A stretch of 64,000 bases of DNA from Melghirimyces algeriensis (GCF_900182565.1 NZ_FXTI01000001.1:1-64000), one strand, 5' to 3'; counted from the stretch's first letter, positions 52,600-61,678 are shown. Made by a program: numbers and translations. Notes: a model not told the origin generated them from the letters alone.

Positions 52600-53238
52600 G
52601 TTTGTATCCTACCTATGAGGAATTGAAACTATAGTCATTGGGGAAGGTCAGTCCAATCCAGGACCCTGGTTTGTATCCTACCTATGAGGAATTGAAACAC
52701 GTGTGCGCACATTTGCACATATTGGGAGGGATGCGTTTGTATCCTACCTATGAGGAATTGAAACGACTTGACGAAACTTTGAAAAGCTTCTTCTCAAACT
52801 TGGTTTGTATCCTACCTATGAGGAATTGAAACCTCATTCCCCACTCACCTTCGCCAGCTATATACACCACCGGTTTGTATCCTACCTATGAGGAATTGAA
52901 ACTCCTGATTCGACAATCTGAATACGACCCGGATAAAGGGTTTGTATCCCACCTATGAGGAATTGAAACCCAAGTTTCTGTGCATCATCAGACACCATAT
53001 CCATTGCGTTTGTATCCTACCTATGAGGAATTGAAACAGAAACAACTTCGAAAAAACGGTTTCCGTCCTGATCCAGTTTGTATCCTACCTATGAGGAATT
53101 GAAACTGTACTTTTCTAGCATATCAATCAAGCGCTCACTTCCGTTTGTATCCTACCTATGAGGAATTGAAACCACGCCCTGCCGTGGTGTCCGACAGGGT
53201 TGCGCGAAGTTTGTATCCTACCTATGAGGAATTCAAGC
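52600..53238 (+). CRISPR. CRISPR array, 10 repeats and 9 spacers, 30-bp repeat ending in ATTGAAAC
   Basis: A 30-base repeat starts GTTTGTATCCTACCTATGAG and ends GAATTGAAAC. Copies start at 52600, 52669, 52735, 52803, 52873, 52940, 53008, 53076, 53143 and 53209. Spacers are 39, 36, 38, 40, 37, 38, 38, 37 and 36 bases. Repeat 6 has one T-to-C change at position 11. Repeat 10 ends ATTCAAGC instead of ATTGAAAC and is the degenerate distal copy. The ATTGAAAC tail is the 8-nucleotide crRNA handle typical of Cas6-processed type I-A/I-B and type III systems. No cas gene lies in the window, so the array relies on a distant locus or is orphaned. All nine spacers look unrelated to each other. Confidence 0.97.
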
Positions 53239-53253
53239 CCTTATCTTAACAGA

Positions 53254-53283
53254 AAGCACCCTCACTTTTTGAGGGTGCTTCTT
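53254..53283. terminator. bidirectional terminator between the CRISPR array and the ABC-2 operon
   Basis: AAGCACCCTCA (53254-53264) and TGAGGGTGCTT (53270-53280) form a perfect 11-bp stem with a CTTTT loop. It sits between the end of the array and the stop of the convergent permease gene. Confidence 0.8.
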
Positions 53284-54007
53284 ATTGGAGGGTTTTCTTT
53301 TGAAACCAGGTATAGACCAGCATGTTTAACAGCAGTACATAGCCGAGTCCAAGCAGAATGTAACCATAAAATCCGATCGTCTGCCCCTCGTCTCCTCGCA
53401 CAATACTGCTCATCGCTTTTGCTGGCCAGAAGCCGGGTGCAAATGCAAAGAACCATTCTTTGGCATCGGTAAAAAACAGGGAAGCGATCGGGAAGATGAT
53501 GAGTATGGCAACGATCCCCTTCATCACGGCAAACCCTTCCATTTTATTTTTGGCAAAGGCATTCATCAATAAGCCTACCAATGGGGCTGAAAATGAAGCG
53601 ATTGCGGAAATCAATATAACTTCCCCCCAGCTCAGGGGGATCAGATTGGAAAACAAAGGGATATAGATTCCGGTGGCAAAGGAGAGAAGCATGGCCAGCC
53701 CCAATCGAAAGGAGACAAACTGGTAGATGGGCAGAGGGGTTACCTGGATCGAATGAAAGATATGGTCATCCCGGTCATCCAGAATGGAAAACCCTACGAG
53801 TGCCCCATAGATATGGGCGGCCATGATGGTGAGGGCAGCCAGGACAATATCCATATACGGGTCCAGATTCAAACCGGTGGTATCGGTAAGCCAGGGAATC
53901 ACCCAGCGACCGATGATCCCAAATAGAAGGGGATAGAGCAGCATAAACGCGGTCATGGAATCCCGTATCCATTTTTTGGCCTCACTCAGCATAAAACTAG
54001 CATACAT
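53282..54007 (-). CDS. ABC-2 type transporter permease
   Basis: About 241 residues with six hydrophobic segments, the size of an ABC-2 membrane subunit (for example FMLLYPLLFGIIGRWVIPWL and FYGYILLGLGYVLLLNMLVY). ATG 54007 is chosen because AAGGGGG lies just ahead; an extended frame to 54043 would overlap the upstream gene. It is the last gene of a minus-strand operon (TetR, ATPase, permease, permease). The two permeases probably form a heterodimer with the ATPase for drug or lipid export. Confidence 0.85.
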   Translation of the reverse strand: MYASFMLSEAKKWIRDSMTAFMLLYPLLFGIIGRWVIPWLTDTTGLNLDPYMDIVLAALTIMAAHIYGALVGFSILDDRDDHIFHSIQVTPLPIYQFVSFRLGLAMLLSFATGIYIPLFSNLIPLSWGEVILISAIASFSAPLVGLLMNAFAKNKMEGFAVMKGIVAILIIFPIASLFFTDAKEWFFAFAPGFWPAKAMSSIVRGDEGQTIGFYGYILLGLGYVLLLNMLVYTWFQKKTLQ

Positions 54008-54008
54008 T

Positions 54009-54737
54009 TCACTGTCCCCCTTCTTTAAGAGCAAATCCGTCAAATTTCCTCAAAGCGAGCAGATAGCCCCCGATGGAAGCCATCGCTAAATAGCCAATGG
54101 ACAAGATGAGTTCCCATGTTTCCACATTTCCCTCTGCGGCATTCTGAAAGAGGGTCATGGAGGACTTGGTGGGCAACGCATACAGCAAGTTTCGTAGAAG
54201 ATCATGGGTGATGAACCCGATCTGTTCTAGCAACACAGGGATGACGAAAACAAAGGCATAAACCATGACATACATGATCAGGTTCGTAAAATCCTTCGCA
54301 TAATAACTGATCAAAAACCCAAGCATGGTATGGAAAAATCCAACCAAAATGACAGCGCCTAAAAATTCCCAAAAGGGGATCTGTACCTCTTTGATCCAGT
54401 ATGCAAAACCAATAAGCAATACAAGTGTCAATAGATTGGATAGGAGGTTGGATGTTCCCTTGGCCAGAATATATTCGCTTTTGTGGATCGGAGAGACCAG
54501 GAATGAACGAAATGTTCCTTCCTGCTTTTCAAAAAACAGAGTAACCCCAACCAGCAACATAGCCATTGTGGTCACATCCACATAAATCAAGAGGGAAAAC
54601 AGCGTTTGAACATACGTGCGGTCCACGAGGGACAGAAACCCCATCCATAACAGGGCGATAAAAACAGTGGCAGGCAACACCTGATATTTCTTCATTCGTG
54701 TTATTTCACCGACTGCCAACGCAAGAAAATTACTCAT
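54009..54737 (-). CDS. ABC-2 type transporter permease
   Basis: A 242-residue membrane protein with six predicted helices (FLSLVDRTYVQTLFSLLIYV, FWEFLGAVILVGFFHTMLGF, VMVYAFVFVIPVLLEQIGF and others) and the FRSFLVSPIHKSEYILAKG linker typical of ABC-2 permeases. It starts eight bases inside the ATPase gene and ends two bases before the next permease's start, so the three are translationally coupled. Confidence 0.87.
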   Translation of the reverse strand: MSNFLALAVGEITRMKKYQVLPATVFIALLWMGFLSLVDRTYVQTLFSLLIYVDVTTMAMLLVGVTLFFEKQEGTFRSFLVSPIHKSEYILAKGTSNLLSNLLTLVLLIGFAYWIKEVQIPFWEFLGAVILVGFFHTMLGFLISYYAKDFTNLIMYVMVYAFVFVIPVLLEQIGFITHDLLRNLLYALPTKSSMTLFQNAAEGNVETWELILSIGYLAMASIGGYLLALRKFDGFALKEGGQ

Positions 54738-55584
54738 GAGCTTGCACCCCTGTCGTTTGAATGAAAATATCCTCCAGTGTGGTTTCTTTGGTGTGCATGG
54801 TCAAGATCTTATAGTGTTGCACAATGTGTATAAATTCCTCATTCTGCCGAAGTTGATCCAGGTCAAATGAGACTTGCTTGATCTCCTCGTGATCTTCATA
54901 TTCCACAACAACGGTCCGTTCTCCATCCCTCAACTTCAAGTGTTTGGGACTGTCGATTTCAACGATGCGTCCGTCTGCCATAAACGCAACACGATCACAA
55001 AGTTCTTCTACATCGTTCATCAGATGGGTCGTCAGTAGAACCGTTCCACCCCTCTCCCTGAATTCCTTGATCATCTCTTTGATCACCCGTGCATTGGCAG
55101 GATCAAGCCCATTGGTCGGTTCGTCGAGAAACAGCATGAGGGGGTTGTTTAACAGGGCCCGGACAAAGTTTAGACGGATTTTCATTCCCTTGGAGTATTC
55201 ACGGACCTTCTTTTTGCGGTGATCATATAAACCGACACGTTTTAGGAGCGCATCTGTATCCGCTGTGCTCCGGTACAATTTTTTGAAGAAGGCCAGGTTT
55301 TCCTCAGCGGTCAGCTTGGAAAAATGGACCGGCATCTCAAAGCCTACTCCAATCTGTTGAAAATATTGTTTATCGTAATCCTTTAGACTTTTTCCTCTGA
55401 ACTTTACAACCCCTTCATAATCACGAATCAGTTTCGTCAGGATTTTCTGTGTCGTACTTTTGCCAACACCACTGGGTCCCAATAACCCAAAAATCTCTCC
55501 TTGATGAATATCAAAGTTTAACTCATGAATGGTGGGTACCTCAGCCTTCGGATATCGGTAGGATAATCCTCGTACATGAAACAT
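54730..55584 (-). CDS. ABC transporter ATP-binding protein (drug-export type)
   Basis: A 284-residue ATPase. Walker A is GPSGVGKST, the signature region is EYSKGMKIRLNF (SKGM in place of SGGQ, common in this group), Walker B is MLFLDEPTNGLD and the switch is TTHLM. The C-terminal 60 residues form the extra domain usual for DrrA-like exporters. It powers the two ABC-2 permeases encoded downstream. The transported compound is unknown; the TetR gene directly upstream suggests induction by a drug-like ligand. Confidence 0.92.
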   Translation of the reverse strand: MFHVRGLSYRYPKAEVPTIHELNFDIHQGEIFGLLGPSGVGKSTTQKILTKLIRDYEGVVKFRGKSLKDYDKQYFQQIGVGFEMPVHFSKLTAEENLAFFKKLYRSTADTDALLKRVGLYDHRKKKVREYSKGMKIRLNFVRALLNNPLMLFLDEPTNGLDPANARVIKEMIKEFRERGGTVLLTTHLMNDVEELCDRVAFMADGRIVEIDSPKHLKLRDGERTVVVEYEDHEEIKQVSFDLDQLRQNEEFIHIVQHYKILTMHTKETTLEDIFIQTTGVQAHE

Positions 55585-55630
55585 GAAACATCCTCTCCTT
55601 TTTTCCGTTCACCTTCCCTGGTGAGATCGG

Positions 55631-56257
55631 CTATTTTGGGGCCCGAATGCCTTGAGCAAAAATATTTAGCATTTCATTGGAGGCTTCCAGATATCGGTTT
55701 ATATTTTCAAACCAGTCATTCTCCATTAAATATTGATCGGTGAGTGTCAGGCTCAACTGGTAAAACAGAAACGAAGCGACTTCCAGATCCAGATCTTGTC
55801 GTACCGTTCCTTCTTCCTGCCCTTTCTTCAACAACCCGATGAAAAACTGTTTGGAATGCTCTTCCCATTCACCCAAAATTCTAAGTTTAAATTGTTTGTC
55901 ACCCTTGAAAAGGTGATTACCAATCTTCGCAAAGGCGGGATGCTCCTCTGCAAATTTCAAGCCCAACTGATACATCTTGCGCAGGACCTGAAAAATATCG
56001 TTTGATGTTTGCTGATCCATAAGGTGTTGGTCCATATAGGCCTGCTTTTTGTCCGCGACGATTTGGAAAATATACTGATACAGATCCTCCAAATCCTCAA
56101 AATACTGATAAAAACTGCCCCGCGAGATATTGGCATGATCAATGATCCGATTGATGCTGGCATCGAGAAAATGGTATTCAGCAAACTCATCGATGGCGGC
56201 TGCGATGATCCGCTCTCTTTTGTTCTGGGGCAAATTGAAAAATGTCTGTTTCGGCAC
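55631..56257 (-). CDS. TetR-family transcriptional regulator
   Basis: A 208-residue TetR regulator. The N-terminal HTH reads RERIIAAAIDEFAEYHFLDASINRII then HANISRGSFYQYFEDLEDLY. The C-terminal ligand domain is helical and variable. GTG at 56257 follows AAAGGAAGG. It heads the operon it probably represses: four palindromic operator copies lie between 56288 and 56438, one of them inside the promoter spacer. The inducer cannot be predicted. Confidence 0.92.
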   Translation of the reverse strand: MPKQTFFNLPQNKRERIIAAAIDEFAEYHFLDASINRIIDHANISRGSFYQYFEDLEDLYQYIFQIVADKKQAYMDQHLMDQQTSNDIFQVLRKMYQLGLKFAEEHPAFAKIGNHLFKGDKQFKLRILGEWEEHSKQFFIGLLKKGQEEGTVRQDLDLEVASFLFYQLSLTLTDQYLMENDWFENINRYLEASNEMLNIFAQGIRAPK

Positions 56258-56287
56258 TTGGAATCCTTCCTTTCAGGGAAAATCGCT

Positions 56288-56305
56288 TATGACAAGGTTG
56301 TCATA
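56288..56305. promoter_or_regulatory. operator copy 1 (palindrome)
   Basis: TATGACAAGGTTGTCATA, about 30 bases before the tetR start, in its 5' leader. It shares the core ATGACA-N4-TGTCAT with the three other copies. Confidence 0.75.
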
Positions 56306-56355
56306 TCCTTTGCAAAAATATTACACGCCTTGCTTCGACCTGCTTCCCAACCCAA

Positions 56356-56373
56356 TATGACAGGTATGTCATA
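56356..56373. promoter_or_regulatory. operator copy 2 (palindrome)
   Basis: TATGACAGGTATGTCATA, just downstream of the -10 box of the minus-strand promoter. Its centre is 35 bp from copy 3. Confidence 0.75.
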
Positions 56374-56386
56374 TCTCTTATGACTT

Positions 56387-56415
56387 ATTGTATGACAGGG
56401 ATGTCATAAAGTCAA
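56387..56415 (-). promoter_or_regulatory. promoter of the tetR-ABC operon, with operator copy 3 in the spacer
   Basis: On the minus strand, -35 TTGACT (56410-56415), a 17-base spacer and -10 TACAAT (56387-56392). The spacer is almost entirely the palindrome TATGACAGGGATGTCATA (56391-56408), so bound repressor would exclude RNA polymerase. Confidence 0.8.
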
Positions 56416-56422
56416 CAAAAAG

Positions 56423-56438
56423 ATGACATCCTTGTCAT
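56423..56438. promoter_or_regulatory. operator copy 4 (palindrome)
   Basis: ATGACATCCTTGTCAT, just upstream of the -35 box; same half-sites as the other three copies. Confidence 0.7.
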
Positions 56439-56801
56439 TTTCTTTGTTTTGGATACTTTTTGCGAAAATTATCTTTTTATAATCTGTATTTATCATCTAT
56501 GCGAATGGAATCAGGCGTTATAACAAGGATTATCACGCATTAAATAGTAAAATCTAAATATTATTTATTTATTTTTTGAGTAATCAATGAAACCTAACCA
56601 TGATATCTATCGTTTTCATAAATGGTAGTCTTCTTTAAAAGGGAAGGAAACCTTTGTCTGAAGGCTATGATTTTAGCCGATTTGGGTCATCTTTTCCGCG
56701 GAATATTGTCGTGTGTCCCAGAACGGAGAAGGGGAGATGAAAGTATAATGGCATAAGTCGGAATGTTCGGTATACTAATCTTATTTCGAGGAGGCAGTGT
56801 A
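56439..56801. other. intergenic region upstream of the LPMO gene
   Basis: AT-rich at first, with no supported coding sequence. A TATAAT at about 56744 could be a -10 box for the LPMO gene, but no good -35 partner is seen. The ribosome site GAGGAGG at 56789-56795 serves ATG 56802. Confidence 0.4.
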
Positions 56802-57737
56802 ATGACGATTGGTAAAATTAAAGGATCAACCCTGTTGATTACCTGTGGGATGATGTTGCTGATGGCCGTTGGTTTCATCCTGTTTGCGGACAGCGCTTCT
56901 GCTCACGGTTATATTGAGTCACCAAAAAGTCGTGCTTATTTATGCAAACAGGGAGAAAACATCAACTGTGGACCAGTGCAGTATGAGCCGCAGAGCGTGG
57001 AAGGACCAGGCACATTTCCGAAGTTTGGTCCGCCTGATGGTCAAATTGCGGGGGCAGGCGTTTTCCCGGATCTTGACGTACAAAAAGTGGATCGTTGGAA
57101 ACGGGTGAATCTCAAAGGCGGGAAAAATACCTTTCAATGGCATTTGACGGCCCCACATCGAACGACTGAATGGAAATATTATATTACCAAGAAAAACTGG
57201 GACCCCAACAAACCCCTAAGCCGCGATGCTCTGGAACTGGAACCATTCTGTTATATCAACGATGCCGGGAAAAAACCCTCCACCACCGTTACTCACGAAT
57301 GTAACGTACCGACGGATCGCAGTGGTTATCATTTGATTCTTGGCGTATGGGAAATTGATGACACCCAGAATGCGTTTTATCAAGTGATTGATGTGAATTT
57401 GAATAACGGCGATTCCGGCAACGGGGGTACTAAGGACCCTGATAACGGGGACACGGAGAACCCTGATAACGGCGATACAGAGGACCCTGACAATGGGGGC
57501 ACGGAGGAACCTAGTAAGGGCAGTGAATGGAAGGCTCAAGTCTCTTATCAGGTGGGAGATCAGGTAACCTATCAGGGTAAAACCTATCAATGCCGTCAAT
57601 CCCATACATCCCAGACAGGTTGGGAACCACCGAAAGTTCCGGCATTGTGGAAAGAAGAAAAAAAGGTGCAGAGTCATGAGGCAGAACAGGAACGTTCATT
57701 CTGGGAAAAACTGACCTCCTATTTTGGTTGGGAGTAA
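56802..57737 (+). CDS. secreted AA10 lytic polysaccharide monooxygenase with CBM5/12 module
   Basis: About 311 residues. A signal peptide (LLITCGMMLLMAVGFILFAD) ends at SASA, so the mature protein starts at His of HGYIESP. That N-terminal histidine and a second one in LTAPHRTT form the copper histidine brace that cleaves crystalline chitin (or cellulose) oxidatively. After the catalytic domain comes a short acidic linker made of repeated PDNGDTE/PDNGGTE units. A chitin-binding CBM5/12 module (WKAQVSYQVGDQVTYQGKTY, then WEPPKVPALW) follows. The last 25 residues are charged and unassigned. ATG 56802 follows GAGGAGG; the longer frame to 56763 adds nothing typical. It probably works with secreted chitinases or other glycosidases encoded elsewhere. 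Confidence 0.93.
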   Translation: MTIGKIKGSTLLITCGMMLLMAVGFILFADSASAHGYIESPKSRAYLCKQGENINCGPVQYEPQSVEGPGTFPKFGPPDGQIAGAGVFPDLDVQKVDRWKRVNLKGGKNTFQWHLTAPHRTTEWKYYITKKNWDPNKPLSRDALELEPFCYINDAGKKPSTTVTHECNVPTDRSGYHLILGVWEIDDTQNAFYQVIDVNLNNGDSGNGGTKDPDNGDTENPDNGDTEDPDNGGTEEPSKGSEWKAQVSYQVGDQVTYQGKTYQCRQSHTSQTGWEPPKVPALWKEEKKVQSHEAEQERSFWEKLTSYFGWE

Positions 57738-57792
57738 CGGATATTCTGATCGTTACGGGAGTTACCATAGGGTAACCGAGCTAACAGTTCTA

Positions 57793-57829
57793 AGTCGAAG
57801 CCCCCACCGATTCGGTGGGGGCTTCGACT
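57793..57829. terminator. strong bidirectional terminator between the LPMO and siderophore genes
   Basis: AGTCGAAGCCCCCACCG (57793-57809) and CGGTGGGGGCTTCGACT (57813-57829) form a perfect 17-bp stem with an ATT loop between convergent genes. Confidence 0.85.
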
Positions 57830-57831
57830 GT

Positions 57832-58551
57832 TTACCTGTTCTTTACCATCAGTTCCATCTTGTTCTTAAGCGGGCATATTTGGCAATGCTCCAATTCTTC
57901 TCTGTTTTTCTCCAACCGATAGAAATAACAGCATGTTTTCCTTGTAACGGTTTCACATGCAGGTGTTGCTTGATGCAAAAAGGGCTTCAGCGGATTCTCA
58001 TTTAAGCCAAACAAACGCCCATCCGCTTCCCTTAGGAAGGAAAAGATCTTCTCAGCACAGTTTTCTTTCTGCAATGATTTACGGTAGTAGGAATTGATTC
58101 TGACCGCCACATTCTCCCAGAGAATTCGCCTGGAAACGTTTGTTGTCTGATAAAAAGCCTCGATCATGGGAGTGATGTGGTTTGCGAAAACCCATGAAAA
58201 AACAGTGTTCCATTCCGGTTCCTCAGCGAACCATTCACATTGGGTGAGATCCACATAAAGCTTTCGATTGAAACCGATATGGCATGCCTCCATTGGCATT
58301 CGCATCATTGGCTCTCTCGCAATGAGACTATGCAACTGAGGGATGACATAGAGTTGCGCATACCTTTTCATGATCAAGGAGGCGGTCACTTTTTTATTGG
58401 GTGCTTGGATGCTGAGCATTTGCTCATGAAGGAAATGGTTGCATAACCGTGGATTCATCAGTGATAAAACAGAAGTGACTGATGAATCTTCAGATAGGGG
58501 ATATACATGAAACGGGCTCCAATGATGAATGGTTTTGTAAGATTGCATCAT
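57832..58551 (-). CDS. FhuF-like siderophore-iron reductase
   Basis: A 239-residue protein with a C-terminal cysteine cluster, KTCCYFYRLEK...HCQICP (C-C-x(n)-C-x2-C), the [2Fe-2S] site of FhuF-type ferric-siderophore reductases. Such proteins reduce the imported ferric siderophore in the cytoplasm to release iron. It is the last gene of the iron operon, starting six bases after the preceding permease stop. Sequence outside the cysteine cluster is poorly conserved, so the assignment rests on that cluster and the operon. Confidence 0.83.
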   Translation of the reverse strand: MMQSYKTIHHWSPFHVYPLSEDSSVTSVLSLMNPRLCNHFLHEQMLSIQAPNKKVTASLIMKRYAQLYVIPQLHSLIAREPMMRMPMEACHIGFNRKLYVDLTQCEWFAEEPEWNTVFSWVFANHITPMIEAFYQTTNVSRRILWENVAVRINSYYRKSLQKENCAEKIFSFLREADGRLFGLNENPLKPFLHQATPACETVTRKTCCYFYRLEKNREELEHCQICPLKNKMELMVKNR

Positions 58552-58557
58552 ATTAAT

Positions 58558-59607
58558 CTATCCTTTTAAACGTTGTTGGTTTCGATAAAGGAGATATATA
58601 AAGAAAGGGGCTCCAATGCCGGCTGTAAACACGCCTGCCGGAATATCTAACGGTAGGAAAGCGGTTCTTGCGATCGTGTCTGCAAGGATAACGATCAGCC
58701 CGCCGATCATGGCGGAGCCGAGCACAAGGCGTGCAAATGAACGCCCCAACAGCATGCGGGCTACATGGGGAGCAATCAATCCTACAAAACCGATTCCTCC
58801 TGCGAAAGCAACGGCTACTCCAGCCAATCCCACACTGATGGCAATCAGGATGAACCGGTACCATTGCACCCGAACGCCAAGACCTAAAGCTACATCATCT
58901 CCCAATTCCTTGACATTCACAATTCCCGTCAAAAGCAGAGCGAGGGGAATCAAGATAACGATCCAGGGAACCATGAGCGAGACATCTTCCCAATTGGTTC
59001 CATAGAAACTTCCTGTTAACCATAAATATGCTTTGGTCGTCACAGCGGTTTCACTGATCACGATCATCATGGTAACGAATGCGTTCATTAAGGCAGATAT
59101 GCCGATTCCAATCAGAATGAGGCGAATCGGCGTGACCCCCTTTTTCCAGGACAGGGAATAGATGAATAACGTGGCGATGGCTGCGCCGAGAATCGCAGCC
59201 AATGGAAGCCAACGTAAACTAACCGATCCCATGAAAAAAACAATGAACACAATCGCTCCCCCTGAAGCTCCACCAGTTACGCCTACGATATCAGGGGAAC
59301 CTAATGGATTGCGAATCACCCTCTGTAAGATGAGTCCGGAGACACCGAGAGCTGCCCCGACAAAATAGGCCATCGTCACCCTTGGCAAGCGGAGGACATG
59401 AAGAATAAACTCGTACTCTTTTTCCCCGATCCCCAGGAATTGTTGGACAACGGCGAGTGGCGGTATATAGCTGCTGCCCAGCGAAGTGCAAATGACAAAC
59501 AGGAGAAGGGAACAAAGAAACAATCCACCGAGGATCAGTGCGGCCCGTTTTTCCACTTGAAATGAAAACGATCCTGTTTTGCTTCGAAGGGTTACATATT
59601 TATCCAC
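58558..59607 (-). CDS. FecCD-family iron-siderophore ABC permease
   Basis: A 349-residue permease with about nine hydrophobic segments and FecCD landmarks (RLPRVTMAYFVGAALGVSGLILQ, NPLGSPDIVGVTGGASGG, GFVGLIAPHVARMLLG). It forms the channel with the preceding permease, and the two genes overlap by eight bases. No ATP-binding subunit is encoded in the operon, so an ATPase encoded elsewhere must be shared. Confidence 0.93.
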   Translation of the reverse strand: MDKYVTLRSKTGSFSFQVEKRAALILGGLFLCSLLLFVICTSLGSSYIPPLAVVQQFLGIGEKEYEFILHVLRLPRVTMAYFVGAALGVSGLILQRVIRNPLGSPDIVGVTGGASGGAIVFIVFFMGSVSLRWLPLAAILGAAIATLFIYSLSWKKGVTPIRLILIGIGISALMNAFVTMMIVISETAVTTKAYLWLTGSFYGTNWEDVSLMVPWIVILIPLALLLTGIVNVKELGDDVALGLGVRVQWYRFILIAISVGLAGVAVAFAGGIGFVGLIAPHVARMLLGRSFARLVLGSAMIGGLIVILADTIARTAFLPLDIPAGVFTAGIGAPFFIYLLYRNQQRLKG

Positions 59608-60616
59608 GCTTCGTCACCCCTTTTCTGGCAATATAAATGAAGAAGGGGGTTCCAAGAAAAGCGGTCATCACTCCGATGGGCATCTCTTGCGGCATAATGA
59701 CAAAACGTGCAGCTAGATCAGCCATGATTAAAAGACTTGCTCCTGTCAACGCGCTAAGGGGAATGATCCACAGATAGTTCGGACCTGTTATACCTTTTAC
59801 GATATGAGGTACAACCAGTCCAATAAAGCCGATTGAACCAGCAATCGCTACGGAGCCTCCAGCGAGAAAAACAACAACCACCCCGATCATCACTTTCGTC
59901 AGGTGGGTATTAAGCCCTAGGTTTTTGGCTACATCGTCTCCAGACATCAATATATTCACCGGTTTTCCCAGAAAGAGAGCAATGATACCCGCAACCGCAA
60001 TAAAGGGGAGGACCGATAGCAACATGTCCAACTCTCTTCCTGATACCGACCCTGCCAACCAGAACAGGATACTTTGAATTTTTTGTTCATCGATGACAAG
60101 CATCCCTTGGGTGAAAGAAATAAATAGAGCACTGATGGCCGCTCCGGCGAGTACGATTTTAATGGGTGATAATCCATCTCCTCCAAGGGAGCCTAAAAGG
60201 TATACCAATCCCCCTGCGATCGCTGCTCCCAAAAACCCAATCCACATATATTGAACGAGGGAATCAACTGAAAAAAATGTTGCCGCTGCCACAATAAAAA
60301 ACAGAGCGCCAGCATTGATCCCAAAGATATCAGGTGCTGCCAGGGGGTTTCTGGTCAATGCTTGCATTAACGCACCTGCTACAGCCAAACTGGCTCCAAC
60401 CACGGTTGCTATAATGGCTCTGGATAATCTGGAGGTCATGATGATTACATGTTCTTTATTGTTCCCGTCATAATGGGTAAAAGCGTCTATAGCTGTTTGA
60501 AAGGTAATGGGAGTTTTTCCCAAGGCGACACTTAGAACAAACGATAGGATAAATACGATGAAACTTAGTATCAACACGGAGATTTTGACTGTTTGACTCG
60601 ATGAAAAAGCATTCAT
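59600..60616 (-). CDS. FecCD-family iron-siderophore ABC permease
   Basis: A 338-residue permease paralogous to the next gene: RLSRAIIATVVGASLAVAGALMQ, NPLAAPDIFGINAGA, GFIGLVVPHIVKGITG. Second membrane subunit of the heterodimeric importer. It follows the lipoprotein gene after 78 bases and overlaps the other permease by eight. Confidence 0.93.
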   Translation of the reverse strand: MNAFSSSQTVKISVLILSFIVFILSFVLSVALGKTPITFQTAIDAFTHYDGNNKEHVIIMTSRLSRAIIATVVGASLAVAGALMQALTRNPLAAPDIFGINAGALFFIVAAATFFSVDSLVQYMWIGFLGAAIAGGLVYLLGSLGGDGLSPIKIVLAGAAISALFISFTQGMLVIDEQKIQSILFWLAGSVSGRELDMLLSVLPFIAVAGIIALFLGKPVNILMSGDDVAKNLGLNTHLTKVMIGVVVVFLAGGSVAIAGSIGFIGLVVPHIVKGITGPNYLWIIPLSALTGASLLIMADLAARFVIMPQEMPIGVMTAFLGTPFFIYIARKGVTKRG

Positions 60617-60694
60617 AGAATTCCTCTTTCTTTTTTAGAAGAATAGACAAAAAAGGATAGGAGAACCGTATTGATTTCTCCCACCCTCAACATT

Positions 60695-61660
60695 TTATTC
60701 CTGTTCCAATTCAAAACGGTCATATAAATCGTCTAAAAGTAAATTGGCAGCTTTGATTCCACCACCCATGTTCCAAATCACTTCATCTACCCTGGATACC
60801 TGGTCGTTTTTGACGGCATCTAAATTTTTCCACAGAGGGTGGCTTGTCCACTCATTATAGGTTTTTTCAACCGCTTTCTCATCGCTCATAAAAATGTAGA
60901 ATACGTCGGCATTCATTTCTGTGATGCTCTCTTTGTCGGTCAATTTAATGCCCCAATCGTTGCTCTGTTGATTTTCAGGACGTGTAAAACCGACTTCTTT
61001 CAGAATGGAACCGGCGAAGCTGTCAAAATAGATGCGAGCATGATCCGCTCTAAAGTTCAGGATCGATACCTCCATAGGCCACTCATCGCCCAGTTTTTTC
61101 TGTATTTTCGTTTTAAAGTCACTGACGCGTTTGTCCCAGTCCGCCAGAATCTTTTCAGCTTTTTCTTCCTGATTCATCGCTTTTCCCATCAATTGAACAG
61201 TATCTTTAAATTCGTAAACCGTGTCAGTGGCCACTGTCGGTGCAATTTGGGACAATTTTTCATATACTTCTTCATGACGCAATTTAGAAGCGACAATCAG
61301 ATCCGGATTCAGCTTTGCAATCTCTTCCAAGTTTGGCTGGGTTTCTAATCCAACGATCTCTGCCTCTTTTAGATCCTCTCGCAGATACTTGTACATCGGT
61401 TTCTCCAACCAGGATTCAACGACACCGACAGGTTGAATGCCAAATGCTACTGCGGTATCGGTAGCTCCTTGGTATAAGGTTACGACCCTTTTCGGTGTTC
61501 CTTCGATGGTTGTTGTACCCATGGCATGTTTAATTTCACGGGTTTCCTTTTTTGTTTCCTCTGCAACGGAAGCTTCATTCCCGCCAGAGCAAGCGGTTAA
61601 TAAAACAGTAAATAATAATGGAATCAATGCAAACATCCTTAATGGTTTGTATGTATGCAT
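60695..61660 (-). CDS. iron-siderophore-binding lipoprotein
   Basis: A 321-residue substrate-binding protein. The lipoprotein signal MHTYKPLRMFALIPLLFTVLLTAC ends in the lipobox LTAC, placing it on the outer face of the membrane. The mature part has the two-lobed helical-backbone FepB/FhuD-type fold (GTPKRVVTLYQGATDTAVAFG; PNLEEIAKLNPDLIVAS). It hands ferric siderophore to the permeases encoded downstream. AGGAGGGG precedes the ATG. Its promoter is overlapped by two Fur-type sites. Confidence 0.94.
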   Translation of the reverse strand: MHTYKPLRMFALIPLLFTVLLTACSGGNEASVAEETKKETREIKHAMGTTTIEGTPKRVVTLYQGATDTAVAFGIQPVGVVESWLEKPMYKYLREDLKEAEIVGLETQPNLEEIAKLNPDLIVASKLRHEEVYEKLSQIAPTVATDTVYEFKDTVQLMGKAMNQEEKAEKILADWDKRVSDFKTKIQKKLGDEWPMEVSILNFRADHARIYFDSFAGSILKEVGFTRPENQQSNDWGIKLTDKESITEMNADVFYIFMSDEKAVEKTYNEWTSHPLWKNLDAVKNDQVSRVDEVIWNMGGGIKAANLLLDDLYDRFELEQE

Positions 61661-61678
61661 GCTTCTCCCCTCCTGATA

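Noticed and set aside
52638..52829. Open frame across the CRISPR repeats with repeated LYPTYEELK units
   Set aside because: The repeated peptide is only the translation of CRISPR repeats.
58616..59005. 129-codon plus-strand frame opposite the FecCD permease
   Set aside because: Antisense to a conserved permease; typical complementary-strand composition.
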